DNA of 21,046 bases, taken from contig JAUVIX010000010.1 in NCBI GenBank assembly GCA_030592565.1, positions 1 to 21,046 of the forward strand. The letters run 5' to 3'. Positions 1-8,271 of this stretch are shown piece after piece. This DNA comes from Chlorobiota bacterium. Lineage in GTDB: Bacteria; Bacteroidota; Bacteroidia; Bacteroidales; JAADJA01. Each line of letters begins with the position of its first letter. Position 1 is the first letter of the stretch. Made by a program: the position numbers and the translations under genes. A model generated the notes under the pieces. It saw nothing but the letters and a program-made list of their open reading frames with translations, did not search any database and was not told the DNA's origin.

Positions 1-44
1 AGAACTTCAACGTTTTTTAATATGTAGGATAGTTTTCTTTTCAT
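1..44 (-). CDS. murE: UDP-N-acetylmuramoyl-tripeptide synthetase MurE, N-terminal fragment cut by window edge
   Basis: A reading frame opens with ATG at position 44 on the minus strand, 2 nt after the ftsI stop codon, and runs off the left edge. The 14 complete codons plus a CT- codon read MKRKLSYILKNVEVL, which matches the usual opening of Bacteroidota MurE proteins (ILKNVEVL pattern). MurE is the cytoplasmic ligase that adds the third amino acid to UDP-MurNAc-dipeptide. Position agrees: murE normally follows ftsI in the dcw cluster. Only about 15 residues are visible, so the call rests on this short match plus gene order. Confidence 0.75.
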   Translation of the reverse strand, partial: MKRKLSYILKNVEV

Positions 45-46
45 TA

Positions 47-2152
47 TTATACCGAAAGTTTTAAAATTATCTCCCGCCCTTTTGTTACTCTGGTGCCAGG
101 AAGAACTGATTGTGACCTGACAAATCCCCGTCCTTCTATTTTTACCTTTAGTCCGAGGTTTTCCAATACATAAATGGCATCTTTTACGCCCATTCCTTTA
201 ACATTGGGGATTACGTTTTCCTTTATTATTTTTGTTTTTAGCCGTATCGCACTATCAGCTTTAATAGAAACAGCCCACTCCGAATTGGAACTTGCAGAGT
301 CAATTGGAATGTTAAGTGCATTATATATTTCTTCTATCTCGTCTTTGTAGCCTGTTGAATAAACAGGGTAATTGATGTTGTCAGCAAGATATTCCTGGTC
401 GACCTGAATGTCGAGGTTGGTTGCATACACTTTGTTTGCTATATCTCTGAAAACAGGAACAGCAACTGAGCTTGCATAATACCTTCCGGTTGAGGGTTTG
501 CTAATAACCACAATACAGGAAAATTTTGGATCGTCGGCGGGAAAGTAACCAACGAAAGATGCATTATAGTTTGTTTTGTTGTATCCGCCACCAGGCTGTG
601 CTATCTGGGCTGTTCCAGTCTTACCAGCTATCTTAAACGGCGATTTTTTTAAACTTTGAGCAGTCCCGTTTTGCACAACTCCTTCCAGCATCTCCTTTGC
701 CATTTCTATTGTGGCAGCTGAGCAAATTGAGTTGTCAATGATAGTTGGGCTAAATTTTTCAATTGTCTTACCGCCTTGTTTCACCTCCTTGACAAACATT
801 GGCTTAACCATTGTTCCGTTGTTTGCAATTGTGTTATAAAAAGTCATAATTTGCAGAGGAGTCAACTGAAGTTCATATCCGTACGACATAAACGGAAGAG
901 AAACTGCAGACCAGCTTTTGCTCTTCGTCTCTTTAATGTAAGGAGTTGCCTCACCCGGAATTTCAATGCCAAGAGGTTCATTAAGATGGAAACTATAGAT
1001 GCGATCAATATATTTCTGCGGCTGTTTTGAATATGCTTTATAGATCAATTTTGAGATACCGACATTTGAAGATAGTTCAAACGTCTCCCTGACAGCCTTC
1101 TTGCTTTTGCCATCGAAATGAGTGTCCTTTATTGTTAAACCATGAAAGACAACCCAGCCTTTCCCGATATCAATTGTGTCATCAAGGTCGTAATATCCAT
1201 CCTCGATAGCTGCAACCAGAGATGGTAGTTTGAATGTGGATCCGGGTTCTACGGCATATCCCACAGCATAATTGTACGATTCGGAATAAGTTCCGTTAGT
1301 ATTACGTTTTAGATTTGCAATAGCCTTTATTTCACCTGTTTGCACCTCCATTAGCACTGCACAACCCCAGGCTGCTTTATTTGCGATAAGATGTTCAAGA
1401 AGCGATGACTCAGCTACATCCTGGATGTCAACATCAATTGTTGTAATAATATCTTTACCGTCCAGTGGTTCAACTTCGTTCTCATCATACACAGGTTTCC
1501 AGTCGCCACTGTTGATTCTTTTACGAAGTTGTGTGCCTTCTTTTCCTTTTAGGTATCTTGCATAAGCACCCTCAAGGCCTACATGCAGGTTCTCTTTTTC
1601 ATTTTCGTAACCAATAGTTCTGGCAGCAAGATGATTAAATGGTTTTGCTCTTTTAACCTTTGGTGTGATTATTAGTCCGCCACGATATTTACCCCTTTCA
1701 AATATCGGAAATATTCTGAGTTCTTTCAGTTGTTCGTATGTTACGTTTCTTTTTATCAGAAAGTAGCGGTTTCCTCTTCTGCGTGCCTGAATGAGATTTT
1801 TCTTGTACTGATACCTGGTTTTATCACCAAATAGATTAGAGAGCTTTTTAGCGAGTGCACCTACGTTATTATTGAAATCGGTATTTGTTATTAGGGGAGA
1901 GGCCACATCCATCCTTATGTCAAATATCGGGACTGAGGTGGCCAGCAGGCTACCATCTTCTGCACAAATATTCCCGCGAATTGCCTCGACCCTAAAATAT
2001 TTCATTGACTGCTTTTGAGCTTCGGCCAGCAACTCGTCACCTTCAACAAACTGAATCTGGAGTACCTTGATTATTATCGCCAGGCCGAAAATCAACATCC
2101 CGAAATAGACCAGGTAAACGCGCCATAATATGTCAGTCTTTACACTTTTCAA
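47..2152 (-). CDS. ftsI: Division transpeptidase FtsI/PBP3-type (class B PBP) with C-terminal PASTA domain
   Basis: A 701-residue class B penicillin-binding protein that cross-links septal peptidoglycan in the periplasm. A single N-terminal membrane anchor spans about residues 10-32, followed by the PBP dimerisation domain (about 50-210). The transpeptidase domain has all three active-site motifs: S305-T-F-K308 with the acylated serine, S361-S-N363, and K511-T-G513. A single PASTA domain occupies about 646-701, as is common in Bacteroidota FtsI. The gene starts 5 nt after the ftsL-like gene and is followed 2 nt later by murE, so it is cotranscribed in the dcw operon. PASTA domains may sense muropeptides or septal glycan; that role is inferred. 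The family and the division assignment are firm because of the dcw position. Confidence 0.95.
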   Translation of the reverse strand: MKSVKTDILWRVYLVYFGMLIFGLAIIIKVLQIQFVEGDELLAEAQKQSMKYFRVEAIRGNICAEDGSLLATSVPIFDIRMDVASPLITNTDFNNNVGALAKKLSNLFGDKTRYQYKKNLIQARRRGNRYFLIKRNVTYEQLKELRIFPIFERGKYRGGLIITPKVKRAKPFNHLAARTIGYENEKENLHVGLEGAYARYLKGKEGTQLRKRINSGDWKPVYDENEVEPLDGKDIITTIDVDIQDVAESSLLEHLIANKAAWGCAVLMEVQTGEIKAIANLKRNTNGTYSESYNYAVGYAVEPGSTFKLPSLVAAIEDGYYDLDDTIDIGKGWVVFHGLTIKDTHFDGKSKKAVRETFELSSNVGISKLIYKAYSKQPQKYIDRIYSFHLNEPLGIEIPGEATPYIKETKSKSWSAVSLPFMSYGYELQLTPLQIMTFYNTIANNGTMVKPMFVKEVKQGGKTIEKFSPTIIDNSICSAATIEMAKEMLEGVVQNGTAQSLKKSPFKIAGKTGTAQIAQPGGGYNKTNYNASFVGYFPADDPKFSCIVVISKPSTGRYYASSVAVPVFRDIANKVYATNLDIQVDQEYLADNINYPVYSTGYKDEIEEIYNALNIPIDSASSNSEWAVSIKADSAIRLKTKIIKENVIPNVKGMGVKDAIYVLENLGLKVKIEGRGFVRSQSVLPGTRVTKGREIILKLSV

Positions 2153-2157
2153 TTTTT

Positions 2158-2511
2158 TTAGTCGTTATTAATGAAGATTTTAGTTGGCGGAACCAACGAT
2201 TCATTTATTCCTTTTTTCGCAAGCATTTTAGCAATTTGTGATTGCCGTTGCAACTGCATTAGCTGAGATTTAGTTGATATATATTCGTATCTGAGCTCCT
2301 TCAGCTCACGTTGCATTTTGTCAGTACGTCTTATGTTTTTCTCCGAATAGTATGAGTTGGCTATATAAACAAGGCCGAGAATTGCAATAAAAAGCAGGAA
2401 GGGCAGTTGCCTGACTGTTTTTTGGTTAAGCAGGAAAGCTCCTCCCAAAAAACTTCTGACAGAGTTAGTTGCACCATTGGCATTAATAGCTCTCTTTTTT
2501 TTCTTACTCAT
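2158..2511 (-). CDS. ftsL: FtsL-like bitopic division protein
   Basis: A 117-residue protein with a long basic N-terminus (KKKKR near residues 3-7), one membrane segment at about 37-54 and a heptad-like charged and hydrophobic stretch at about 57-95 that looks like a coiled coil. This is the architecture of FtsL, which joins the FtsQLB subcomplex and activates septal FtsWI. Bacteroidota versions diverge from the E. coli protein and carry a conserved SFLGG-type stretch before the membrane segment, seen here at 20-24. The start codon overlaps the rsmH stop (ATGA), which suggests translational coupling. The position between rsmH and ftsI is the canonical ftsL position. Function is inferred from topology and gene order rather than sequence identity. 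Confidence 0.85.
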   Translation of the reverse strand: MSKKKKRAINANGATNSVRSFLGGAFLLNQKTVRQLPFLLFIAILGLVYIANSYYSEKNIRRTDKMQRELKELRYEYISTKSQLMQLQRQSQIAKMLAKKGINESLVPPTKIFINND

Positions 2512-3401
2512 ATCTTTTCTGCAATTCTTAGTTTTGCACTTCTTGCTCTGTTATTCCTTAATATCTCTTCTTCAGTTGGCACAATGGGCTTTCTGCTTAT
2601 CAATTTGAAATCGACCAGTGGATTTCCGTAGAAATCCTTTTCTATTTTTCCTTCAAAGTTTCCCGATTTCATAAAGTTTTTCACAAGCCTGTCTTCAAGC
2701 GAGTGGTACGAAATGACCACCAGCCTGCCACCCTTTTCCAGCAAATCAGAAGTTTGTTTTAACATCTCTTTCAATGAACCAAGTTCGTCATTCACCTCTA
2801 TCCTTAGTGCCTGAAATACTCTGGCATAAAATTTATTTTCCTGCCCTGGCTTTGCTGCCTTCACTAATATCTCCTTAAGTTGATTTGTTGTTTTTATCTC
2901 CTTATCTTTCCTTGCTCTTTCTATCATTTGCGAAATTCTCCAGGCGTTTTTTAATTCACCATAGTTTTGAAAGATTTCTTTAAGCTGATTTGCTGAATAA
3001 CTGTTTACGATATCTTTTGCAGTGAAGCCCTTATCTCTGTTCATCCTGAGGTCAAGCTCCGCATCAAATCTGATTGAGAATCCTCTTTCCGCTTCATCAA
3101 ACTGGTGTGATGAAACTCCAAGATCAGCCAGGATACCGTCAACAGGAACTGCTTTATACAACTTCAGGAAATTTCGCATAAACCTGAAGTTCTGGTTTAT
3201 CAGTATTAGCCTGCTATCGTCCGGTTTGTTTGCCAATGCATCTTTATCCTGATCAAATGCTATCAAAGAACCATTTCCAATTTTTTTCAGAATCTCCCTG
3301 CTGTGTCCGCCTCCTCCATAGGTTGTGTCGATATATATGCCACCTTCTTTAATGTTTAGACCCTCAATGCTTTCACTTAACAGAACAGGATCGTGGTACA
3401 T
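2508..3401 (-). CDS. rsmH: 16S rRNA (cytosine1402-N4)-methyltransferase RsmH
   Basis: A 297-residue SAM-dependent methyltransferase (formerly MraW) that N4-methylates C1402 in the P-site region of 16S rRNA. Visible motifs are the SAM-binding DTTYGGGGHS (25-34), the acidic AFDQD (48-52), DGILADLGVSSHQ (88-100), the family signature RVFQALRIEVNDEL (194-207) and ISYHSLEDR (230-238). The length is normal for the family. It starts 2 nt after the mraZ stop and overlaps ftsL by 4 nt, so it sits in the standard dcw order. Confidence 0.97.
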   Translation of the reverse strand: MYHDPVLLSESIEGLNIKEGGIYIDTTYGGGGHSREILKKIGNGSLIAFDQDKDALANKPDDSRLILINQNFRFMRNFLKLYKAVPVDGILADLGVSSHQFDEAERGFSIRFDAELDLRMNRDKGFTAKDIVNSYSANQLKEIFQNYGELKNAWRISQMIERARKDKEIKTTNQLKEILVKAAKPGQENKFYARVFQALRIEVNDELGSLKEMLKQTSDLLEKGGRLVVISYHSLEDRLVKNFMKSGNFEGKIEKDFYGNPLVDFKLISRKPIVPTEEEILRNNRARSAKLRIAEKI

Positions 3402-3403
3402 AG

Positions 3404-3865
3404 CTATTCGGTTTTATCATTGTTTCCCATTACCTCCTCTGCCAGTAAGCCGAAGTCAGTATCCTCATCTGCAACAATTTTTTCATAACTTGCTTTATCC
3501 CAAATTTCAATCTTGTTGATCTGCGATGTCATCACCAGCTCTTTAGTGATTCCTGCAAAAGCAATCAAATCTTTCGGGATAAGAAGTCTGTTGTTGCTGT
3601 CGGGAACAATAGGTTTTACGCCCGCCATAAACTTGCGTATGAAGTCTATATTTTTTTTAACAAACCGGTTTAAATTGTTGATTCCTTCCATCTCTTTATC
3701 CCATTCTGCTTTCGGATAAAGCTCAAGACAGCGATAGAACACGCTCTTTTTTATCACAAAACCGTCATTCAGGACAGGTGTCAATTCCTTCTTCAAACCG
3801 GCTGGAAGCATTACTCTCCCTTTAGAATCGGCTTTACATTCGTATGTGTATGTCAGTGCTGTCAT
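3404..3865 (-). CDS. mraZ: Transcriptional regulator MraZ
   Basis: A 153-residue protein with two tandem SpoVT/AbrB-like half-domains. The first DxxxR signature is in DSKGRVMLP (13-21) and the second in DSNNRLLIP (89-97). In the second repeat the usual glycine before the arginine is Asn, but the Asp and Arg are kept. MraZ forms a ring-shaped oligomer that binds TGGGN direct repeats at its own promoter and represses the dcw cluster in E. coli. It is the first gene of the operon here, and matching boxes lie 39-84 nt upstream of its start. The start at 3865 gives the usual family N-terminus. Confidence 0.95.
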   Translation of the reverse strand: MTALTYTYECKADSKGRVMLPAGLKKELTPVLNDGFVIKKSVFYRCLELYPKAEWDKEMEGINNLNRFVKKNIDFIRKFMAGVKPIVPDSNNRLLIPKDLIAFAGITKELVMTSQINKIEIWDKASYEKIVADEDTDFGLLAEEVMGNNDKTE

Positions 3866-3885
3866 TTGTGTTTTAAATCAAGGCG

Positions 3886-3893
3886 TAAATATA
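3886..3893 (-). promoter_or_regulatory. Possible mraZ/dcw promoter -7 element
   Basis: The minus strand reads TATATTTA, a 7 of 8 match to the Bacteroidota -7 element TAnnTTTG, 20 nt upstream of the mraZ start codon. I see no clear TTTG -33 box at the expected distance; that space is taken by the MraZ-type boxes. The placement is sensible for a repressible promoter, but the match is weak. Confidence 0.35.
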
Positions 3894-3903
3894 TAATAAA
3901 ATA

Positions 3904-3949
3904 TCCCACATTATCCCACTTGTTAATAACTTTTTACCATTATTTCCCA
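3904..3949 (-). promoter_or_regulatory. MraZ box array (TGGGA-N5-TGGGA and TGGGA-N5-TGGTA)
   Basis: Read on the minus strand there are four half-sites: TGGGA at 3949-3945, TGGTA at 3939-3935, TGGGA at 3918-3914 and TGGGA at 3908-3904. Both pairs are separated by exactly 5 nt, the spacing known for MraZ operators. The two pairs are about two helical turns apart, so all four half-sites face the same side of the DNA. They lie just upstream of mraZ and very probably mediate autoregulation of the dcw operon. Confidence 0.8.
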
Positions 3950-4134
3950 CTTTAGATTTTTATAACTGTTTTTTTTGAGATTTAGTATCAGGGGTTGTTT
4001 ATTGATTGTGAAACCCAATAACAGAACCTGGTAGTATGTTTTCCGGCTTTGAACAAAATATTTTCAAATTTTAATTTAAAGAAAAAAGTATCAATTATTT
4101 TCATGCCTTTACAACGACATAAACAACCAATGAA

Positions 4135-5574
4135 ATGAAAAAGATCATATTAATCCTTTTATTTCTAATCCTTATTTCCTTTAAGACCGGCGACAACAAA
4201 AGCAGCTACACAGTACCCCGTGCAGCCTGGAGCGTTACAGCAGGTGACATTGATATGGATGGTGACAATGATATTGTTGTTGGGCATTGTTATAGTTCTC
4301 AAACAAATTGGACAGGAATTTCAGTTTTATCGAATGATGGTTTTGGGAGTTTTATTATCGACTCAATCTACCTTAATGGCCAGCATCGTAAAGTTGAATT
4401 ACAACAACTTAATTTTAACGAGACTCCCGATCTAATTACACAAGTCTGGAACAACATTAATTCACAAATAGGAATTATTTTTGATTCAAATTTTAATCAA
4501 TCAAGCATATTAACGATTGATATTAATGACTATGCTGATTATATTGTTACTGGTGATATAAATAATAATGACGTTTATGATATTGTTGTTGCTTCTAACA
4601 GTGGACAATTCTGGGGCATACTCTACAATGACGGCAACGGCAATTTTTCTGATCCCGAATACCATTATGTAACCGACTATTACCCGACTGATATTGCCTG
4701 TGGAGATTTAAACGGAGATGGCAGGGATGATGTTGTAGTTGCCGGAGCAGATGTAGAGATCTATTACAGTTATGCATCAGGTTTTCAGCAATACCAGTTA
4801 TCGGAACATGAGCTTAAAGTGAAAATTATTGACTTTGACAATGACGGTGACAATGACATAATTGGGTTATCTGATCTGTATATGGCAGGGTGTGTTAGTA
4901 TTTCGATATACGAAAACCTACAAAACGGAAATTTTCACGAACATAATGAATACCTTTTTCAACCATCAGGCGATAAACTTATTATTGCCGATTTTAATAA
5001 CGATTCTTTGTTTGATATATTGGTTGTCTTAAATAATATGACAGGGCATAATTTAATATATAATCTTGGTAATAACACACTTGATGATCCGGTATTTATT
5101 CCTGTGGATGATATTGGTGAAGATTGGCGAAACTGCTATTGTGCCGATATGGATGGCAACGGATATAACGACATAATCACACTTCGATGTTCATTTATGC
5201 ATTTGGATAACAACTTGTCAATACTCTTCAACGATGGTAACGGCAACTTTCAGGAGAACCCTATTGTAAATATTCAACCTTCGAACATTGAACTTCAAAA
5301 ATCGAACTTAAGTTGCTATCCGAATCCATCACGAAGTTTCGGTACAACAATATCATTCTCGCTTGAGAAAAACACATTCGTAACGCTTCAAATATTAGAT
5401 ATAAAAGGAACCTTTATAAATACACTTATTAACAAAGAATTATTGTCCGGAAAGCATAAAATAATATGGAATGGCAAAACCCTTAACGGAAAGAAGGTTA
5501 ATGCAGGGCTTTACCTCGTACGCTTGAAGTCAGGCTGGAACATTTATACTCAAAGGATAGTCGTAAATAAATAA
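4135..5574 (+). CDS. Secreted VCBS/FG-GAP repeat protein with T9SS type A sorting domain
   Basis: A 479-residue exported protein. Residues 1-18 form a hydrophobic signal peptide. Six calcium-loop-like motifs of the D-x-D/N-x-D type start at residues 38, 141, 191, 233, 286 and 338 (for example DIDMDGDND and DLNGDGRDD), with a degenerate seventh near 91-99. The spacing of 42-53 residues fits seven blades of an integrin-like beta propeller. About 391-479 is a type A T9SS C-terminal domain: it opens with LSCYPNPS, has the GxHxIxWNGK-type core (439-448), and ends with NAGLYLVRLKSG and QRIVVNK. Such proteins cross the outer membrane through T9SS and are usually anchored or released at the surface. 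No enzymatic domain is visible. The gene is divergent from mraZ and stands alone; its role is unknown, perhaps adhesion or binding. Confidence 0.85.
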   Translation: MKKIILILLFLILISFKTGDNKSSYTVPRAAWSVTAGDIDMDGDNDIVVGHCYSSQTNWTGISVLSNDGFGSFIIDSIYLNGQHRKVELQQLNFNETPDLITQVWNNINSQIGIIFDSNFNQSSILTIDINDYADYIVTGDINNNDVYDIVVASNSGQFWGILYNDGNGNFSDPEYHYVTDYYPTDIACGDLNGDGRDDVVVAGADVEIYYSYASGFQQYQLSEHELKVKIIDFDNDGDNDIIGLSDLYMAGCVSISIYENLQNGNFHEHNEYLFQPSGDKLIIADFNNDSLFDILVVLNNMTGHNLIYNLGNNTLDDPVFIPVDDIGEDWRNCYCADMDGNGYNDIITLRCSFMHLDNNLSILFNDGNGNFQENPIVNIQPSNIELQKSNLSCYPNPSRSFGTTISFSLEKNTFVTLQILDIKGTFINTLINKELLSGKHKIIWNGKTLNGKKVNAGLYLVRLKSGWNIYTQRIVVNK

Positions 5575-5683
5575 ATTATTAATCAGGCTTATTACCGGGG
5601 TAGAGGATAAAGCCGTAACCTATTAATGCGAACCGGATTCGGCTCTGCAACGTCCAGCGATAATAGCCAAAACAAACCAAAAA

Positions 5684-5743
5684 ATGAAAAACAGATATAA
5701 AATTTCACTATTGCTTGTGGCAATTATTTGCCTTTTTGAGTAA
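5684..5743 (+). pseudogene. Signal-peptide-only stub, possible remnant of a lost secreted protein
   Basis: In the 277-nt gap after the VCBS gene, an ATG at 5684 opens MKNRYKISLLLVAIICLFE and then a stop at 5741. Lysine and arginine residues followed by an unbroken hydrophobic stretch are typical of an export signal, yet nothing follows. It could be the 5' end of a deleted or frameshifted lipoprotein or secreted gene, or a chance ORF. I find no continuation in the other frames before glsA. The rest of the gap holds no recognisable gene. Confidence 0.35.
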
Positions 5744-5819
5744 AGGTAGAATTTTGTCCAGCACATCAAAATAAAATCAAACAAATTCAGTAAACCTGTT
5801 CTGTTTTAGTTTAAATAAC

Positions 5820-5827
5820 TAATTTTG
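5820..5827 (+). promoter_or_regulatory. Putative glsA operon promoter (-7 TAATTTTG)
   Basis: TAATTTTG is a perfect match to the Bacteroidota TAnnTTTG element, 24 nt before the glsA ATG. The -33 region 19-20 nt upstream (around 5797) has no clear TTTG. It would drive glsA-glsB-engB. Confidence 0.5.
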
Positions 5828-5851
5828 TAAACGAAATGAATTTTTAATATA

Positions 5852-6709
5852 ATGAGTGATGTTAAGATAACCGAGCGGACTATTCACATTGAAAATGTTT
5901 TCAAGGCGAAAAACCCTAAGGTGGCGGCAATGATACCGGGCTTTGTTTATGGTTACTTAAGACGTAAAATCCATGAAAAAGAGGTTAATGATATATTGTA
6001 CACCAACAGGCACATTGAGGGGCTTGATGTTGTTAAAGCCACTCTTGATACTATTGGCCCGCTTGTAAGTAGCGAGGGACTGGAAAATATTCCGAAAAAC
6101 AAAAGGGCAATAATTGCCTCCAATCATCCTCTTGGTGGTATCGACGGGCTTGCCCTTATGCAGGAAGCCGGAAAGGTACGCAAAGACATTGTTTTTCCGG
6201 TTAATGATATATTGCTTTTCCTTCCTTCACTGGAATCATTATTTATTCCTATCAACAAGCACGGCTCGAATAATGAAAACATCAGGATAATTCATGAAAC
6301 ATTTGACTCGGATAAGTTGGTGCTTTATTTCCCTGCCGGACTTGTTTCCAGAAAACAGAAGGGTGGGATTCGTGATCTGGAATGGAAAAAAACTTTTATC
6401 GCGAAAGCAAAGCAACATCAAAGGGATGTAATACCTGTCCATATAGTAGCCAGAAATTCAAATTTCTTTTACAACCTTGCAAGAACAAGAAAGAAGCTGG
6501 GTATCAAGGCTAACATTGAGATGCTGTTTTTAGCTGATGAGACATTTAAACAGAAAGGAAAGAAAATTCATATAATTTTCGGTAAGCCGATTCCGTATCA
6601 GACATTTGACAAGCGTTTTAATTATAGTGTCTGGGCCGAAAAGGTGAAGAATTATTCTTATTCACTTGGTAAAGGTAACAGAGAACCTTTTGATCCTGAA
6701 AAATATTAA
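5852..6709 (+). CDS. glsA: Glycine-lipid O-acyltransferase GlsA (PlsC/hemolysin-like acyltransferase)
   Basis: A 285-residue protein of the glycerol-phosphate acyltransferase (PlsC) superfamily. Catalytic block I is SNHPLGGIDG (90-99), with His92 and Asp98 separated by five residues instead of the textbook four of HX4D. The later block FPAGLVSRK (160-168) is the substrate and acyl-binding motif of the OlsA/GlsA-like branch. In Bacteroides, GlsA adds the second acyl chain to the 3-hydroxyl of an N-acyl glycine, giving glycine lipids at the inner membrane. The partner N-acyltransferase gene begins 17 nt downstream, which supports the assignment over general PlsC. Start: the ATG at 5852 gives a normal N-terminus; another ATG at 5836 is out of frame and stops after three codons. 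Confidence 0.85.
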   Translation: MSDVKITERTIHIENVFKAKNPKVAAMIPGFVYGYLRRKIHEKEVNDILYTNRHIEGLDVVKATLDTIGPLVSSEGLENIPKNKRAIIASNHPLGGIDGLALMQEAGKVRKDIVFPVNDILLFLPSLESLFIPINKHGSNNENIRIIHETFDSDKLVLYFPAGLVSRKQKGGIRDLEWKKTFIAKAKQHQRDVIPVHIVARNSNFFYNLARTRKKLGIKANIEMLFLADETFKQKGKKIHIIFGKPIPYQTFDKRFNYSVWAEKVKNYSYSLGKGNREPFDPEKY

Positions 6710-6726
6710 TAATAAAAAAATAAGCT

Positions 6727-7659
6727 ATGGAAACGATTATTCCTCCTGTTGACAAATCCATTTTAGAAAAGGAACTGACTAAAGAGTTGTTTGTCAGGGA
6801 TGCTAATAATGGTAATAATCAAATATATGTTTTTGTGCACGATCAGGCTCCCAATGTTATGCGTGAGCTTGGCAGGTTACGCGAAATGACATTCCGCGAA
6901 GCTGGCGGAGGTACTGGAAAATCAATGGATATTGATTCCTACGACACCTCTGGCTCTCCTTTCAGGCAGCTTATTGTTTGGAACCCCGAAGACAAAGAGA
7001 TTGTGGGGGGGTACAGATTTATTCTTGGAAATGATGTTTCAATGGGTAAAGATGGTCAACCAATCAGCGCCACTTCAAAACTGTTTAAATTTTCGGATAA
7101 ATTTATTAAAGAATACTGGCCGGTAACCGTTGAGCTGGGCCGCTCGTTTGTACAGCCGGTTTATCAGCCTACAATTAACTTAAGGAAAGGGATGTATTCA
7201 CTTGATAATCTCTGGGACGGACTTGGTACCATTGTAATTAATCATCCCGAAGTCAAATATATGTTTGGTAAAATCACCATGTATCCTGATTTTGATACTT
7301 TTGCCCGTGACATGATTCTCTATTTTATGAAAATTTACTTTCCCGATGATGAAGATTTGGTAATTCCACGAAAGCCGTTACAACTGGAAACAAGAGAAAA
7401 AGTGCTAAAGAGTATTTTTACAGGCGCAAACTATGACGAGAATTACAGAATCCTTACTCAAAAGGTCAGGTCGTTGAAAGAAAATATCCCACCCCTTGTA
7501 AATGCGTATATGAATCTGTCAGGCTCTATGAAAGTCTTTGGAACATCAATCAACCCTGCTTTTGGTAATGTGGAGGAAACTGCTATTATCATCACAATTG
7601 CTGATATTTATGATTACAAAAAGGACAGGCATATTTCGACCTATAGCAAGGGAAATTAA
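6727..7659 (+). CDS. glsB: Glycine-lipid N-acyltransferase GlsB (OlsB-like GNAT)
   Basis: A 310-residue protein of the OlsB/autoinducer-synthase-like GNAT fold. Recognisable family stretches include RELGRLREMTFREAGGGTG (46-64), the central VELGRSFVQP (135-144), and the region around GKITMYPDF (181-189). OlsB and GlsB transfer a 3-hydroxy fatty acid from ACP to the amino group of ornithine or glycine; the Bacteroides pair GlsB-GlsA makes glycine lipids. Together with glsA upstream it would make monoacyl and then diacyl amino acid lipids. Whether the head group here is glycine, serine-glycine or ornithine cannot be read from sequence. The next gene, engB, starts 21 nt downstream without an obvious promoter. 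Confidence 0.85.
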   Translation: METIIPPVDKSILEKELTKELFVRDANNGNNQIYVFVHDQAPNVMRELGRLREMTFREAGGGTGKSMDIDSYDTSGSPFRQLIVWNPEDKEIVGGYRFILGNDVSMGKDGQPISATSKLFKFSDKFIKEYWPVTVELGRSFVQPVYQPTINLRKGMYSLDNLWDGLGTIVINHPEVKYMFGKITMYPDFDTFARDMILYFMKIYFPDDEDLVIPRKPLQLETREKVLKSIFTGANYDENYRILTQKVRSLKENIPPLVNAYMNLSGSMKVFGTSINPAFGNVEETAIIITIADIYDYKKDRHISTYSKGN

Positions 7660-7680
7660 ATAATAATTAAACATACCTTT

Positions 7681-8271
7681 ATGCAAATAAAACTTGCGAG
7701 ATTTGTAATAAGCAATACGGACTACCGTAAATGCCCTCCTCCCGAGATGCCTGAGTTTGCATTCATCGGGAGGTCAAATGTGGGGAAATCCTCTCTTATC
7801 AATACTCTTGTTTCACGAAAAAATCTGGCAAAGACATCAGGAACTCCGGGGAAAACTCAACTTATAAATCATTTTCTGATTAATGATGAGTGGTATCTTG
7901 TTGACCTGCCCGGATACGGCTATGCTAAAACATCAAAATCAAACCGTGCAAATTGGGAGAAGATGATATCAAATTATTTGCTAAATCGTGAAAATCTTGT
8001 TACTACTTTTATTTTAATCGACTCCAGACTGGAACCTCAAAAAGTGGATCAGGAGTTTATGACCTGGATGGGTCAGAATGAGTTGTCGTTTGTCATCGCA
8101 TTTACAAAGTCGGACAAGATTACAAAGACAAAACTTGCCGGTAATCTGAAAAGCTGGATGGAATTTCTGCAAAAATATTGGGAAGATCTGCCCTTATCAA
8201 TTCTTACTTCATCAAAAACAAAATTGGGAAAAGAAGACGTTATGGAGGTTATTGAGAAGATGATGATATAG
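7681..8271 (+). CDS. engB: Ribosome biogenesis GTP-binding protein EngB (YsxC/YihA)
   Basis: A 196-residue TRAFAC GTPase needed for late assembly of the 50S subunit. Motifs in order are G1 GRSNVGKSS (30-38), G2 threonine within TSGTPGKTQ (52-60), G3 DLPGYGYA (75-82), G4 TKSD (142-145) and G5 SSK (177-179). The length matches the family (about 195-200). It follows glsB by 21 nt in the same direction, so it is probably cotranscribed with the lipid genes. It converges with the DUF418 gene, leaving 30 nt between the two stop codons. Confidence 0.96.
   Translation: MQIKLARFVISNTDYRKCPPPEMPEFAFIGRSNVGKSSLINTLVSRKNLAKTSGTPGKTQLINHFLINDEWYLVDLPGYGYAKTSKSNRANWEKMISNYLLNRENLVTTFILIDSRLEPQKVDQEFMTWMGQNELSFVIAFTKSDKITKTKLAGNLKSWMEFLQKYWEDLPLSILTSSKTKLGKEDVMEVIEKMMI

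Noticed and set aside
5586..5615. GGCTT/AAGCC repeat after the VCBS gene as a terminator
   Set aside because: The stem is short and bulged and is not followed by a T-run.
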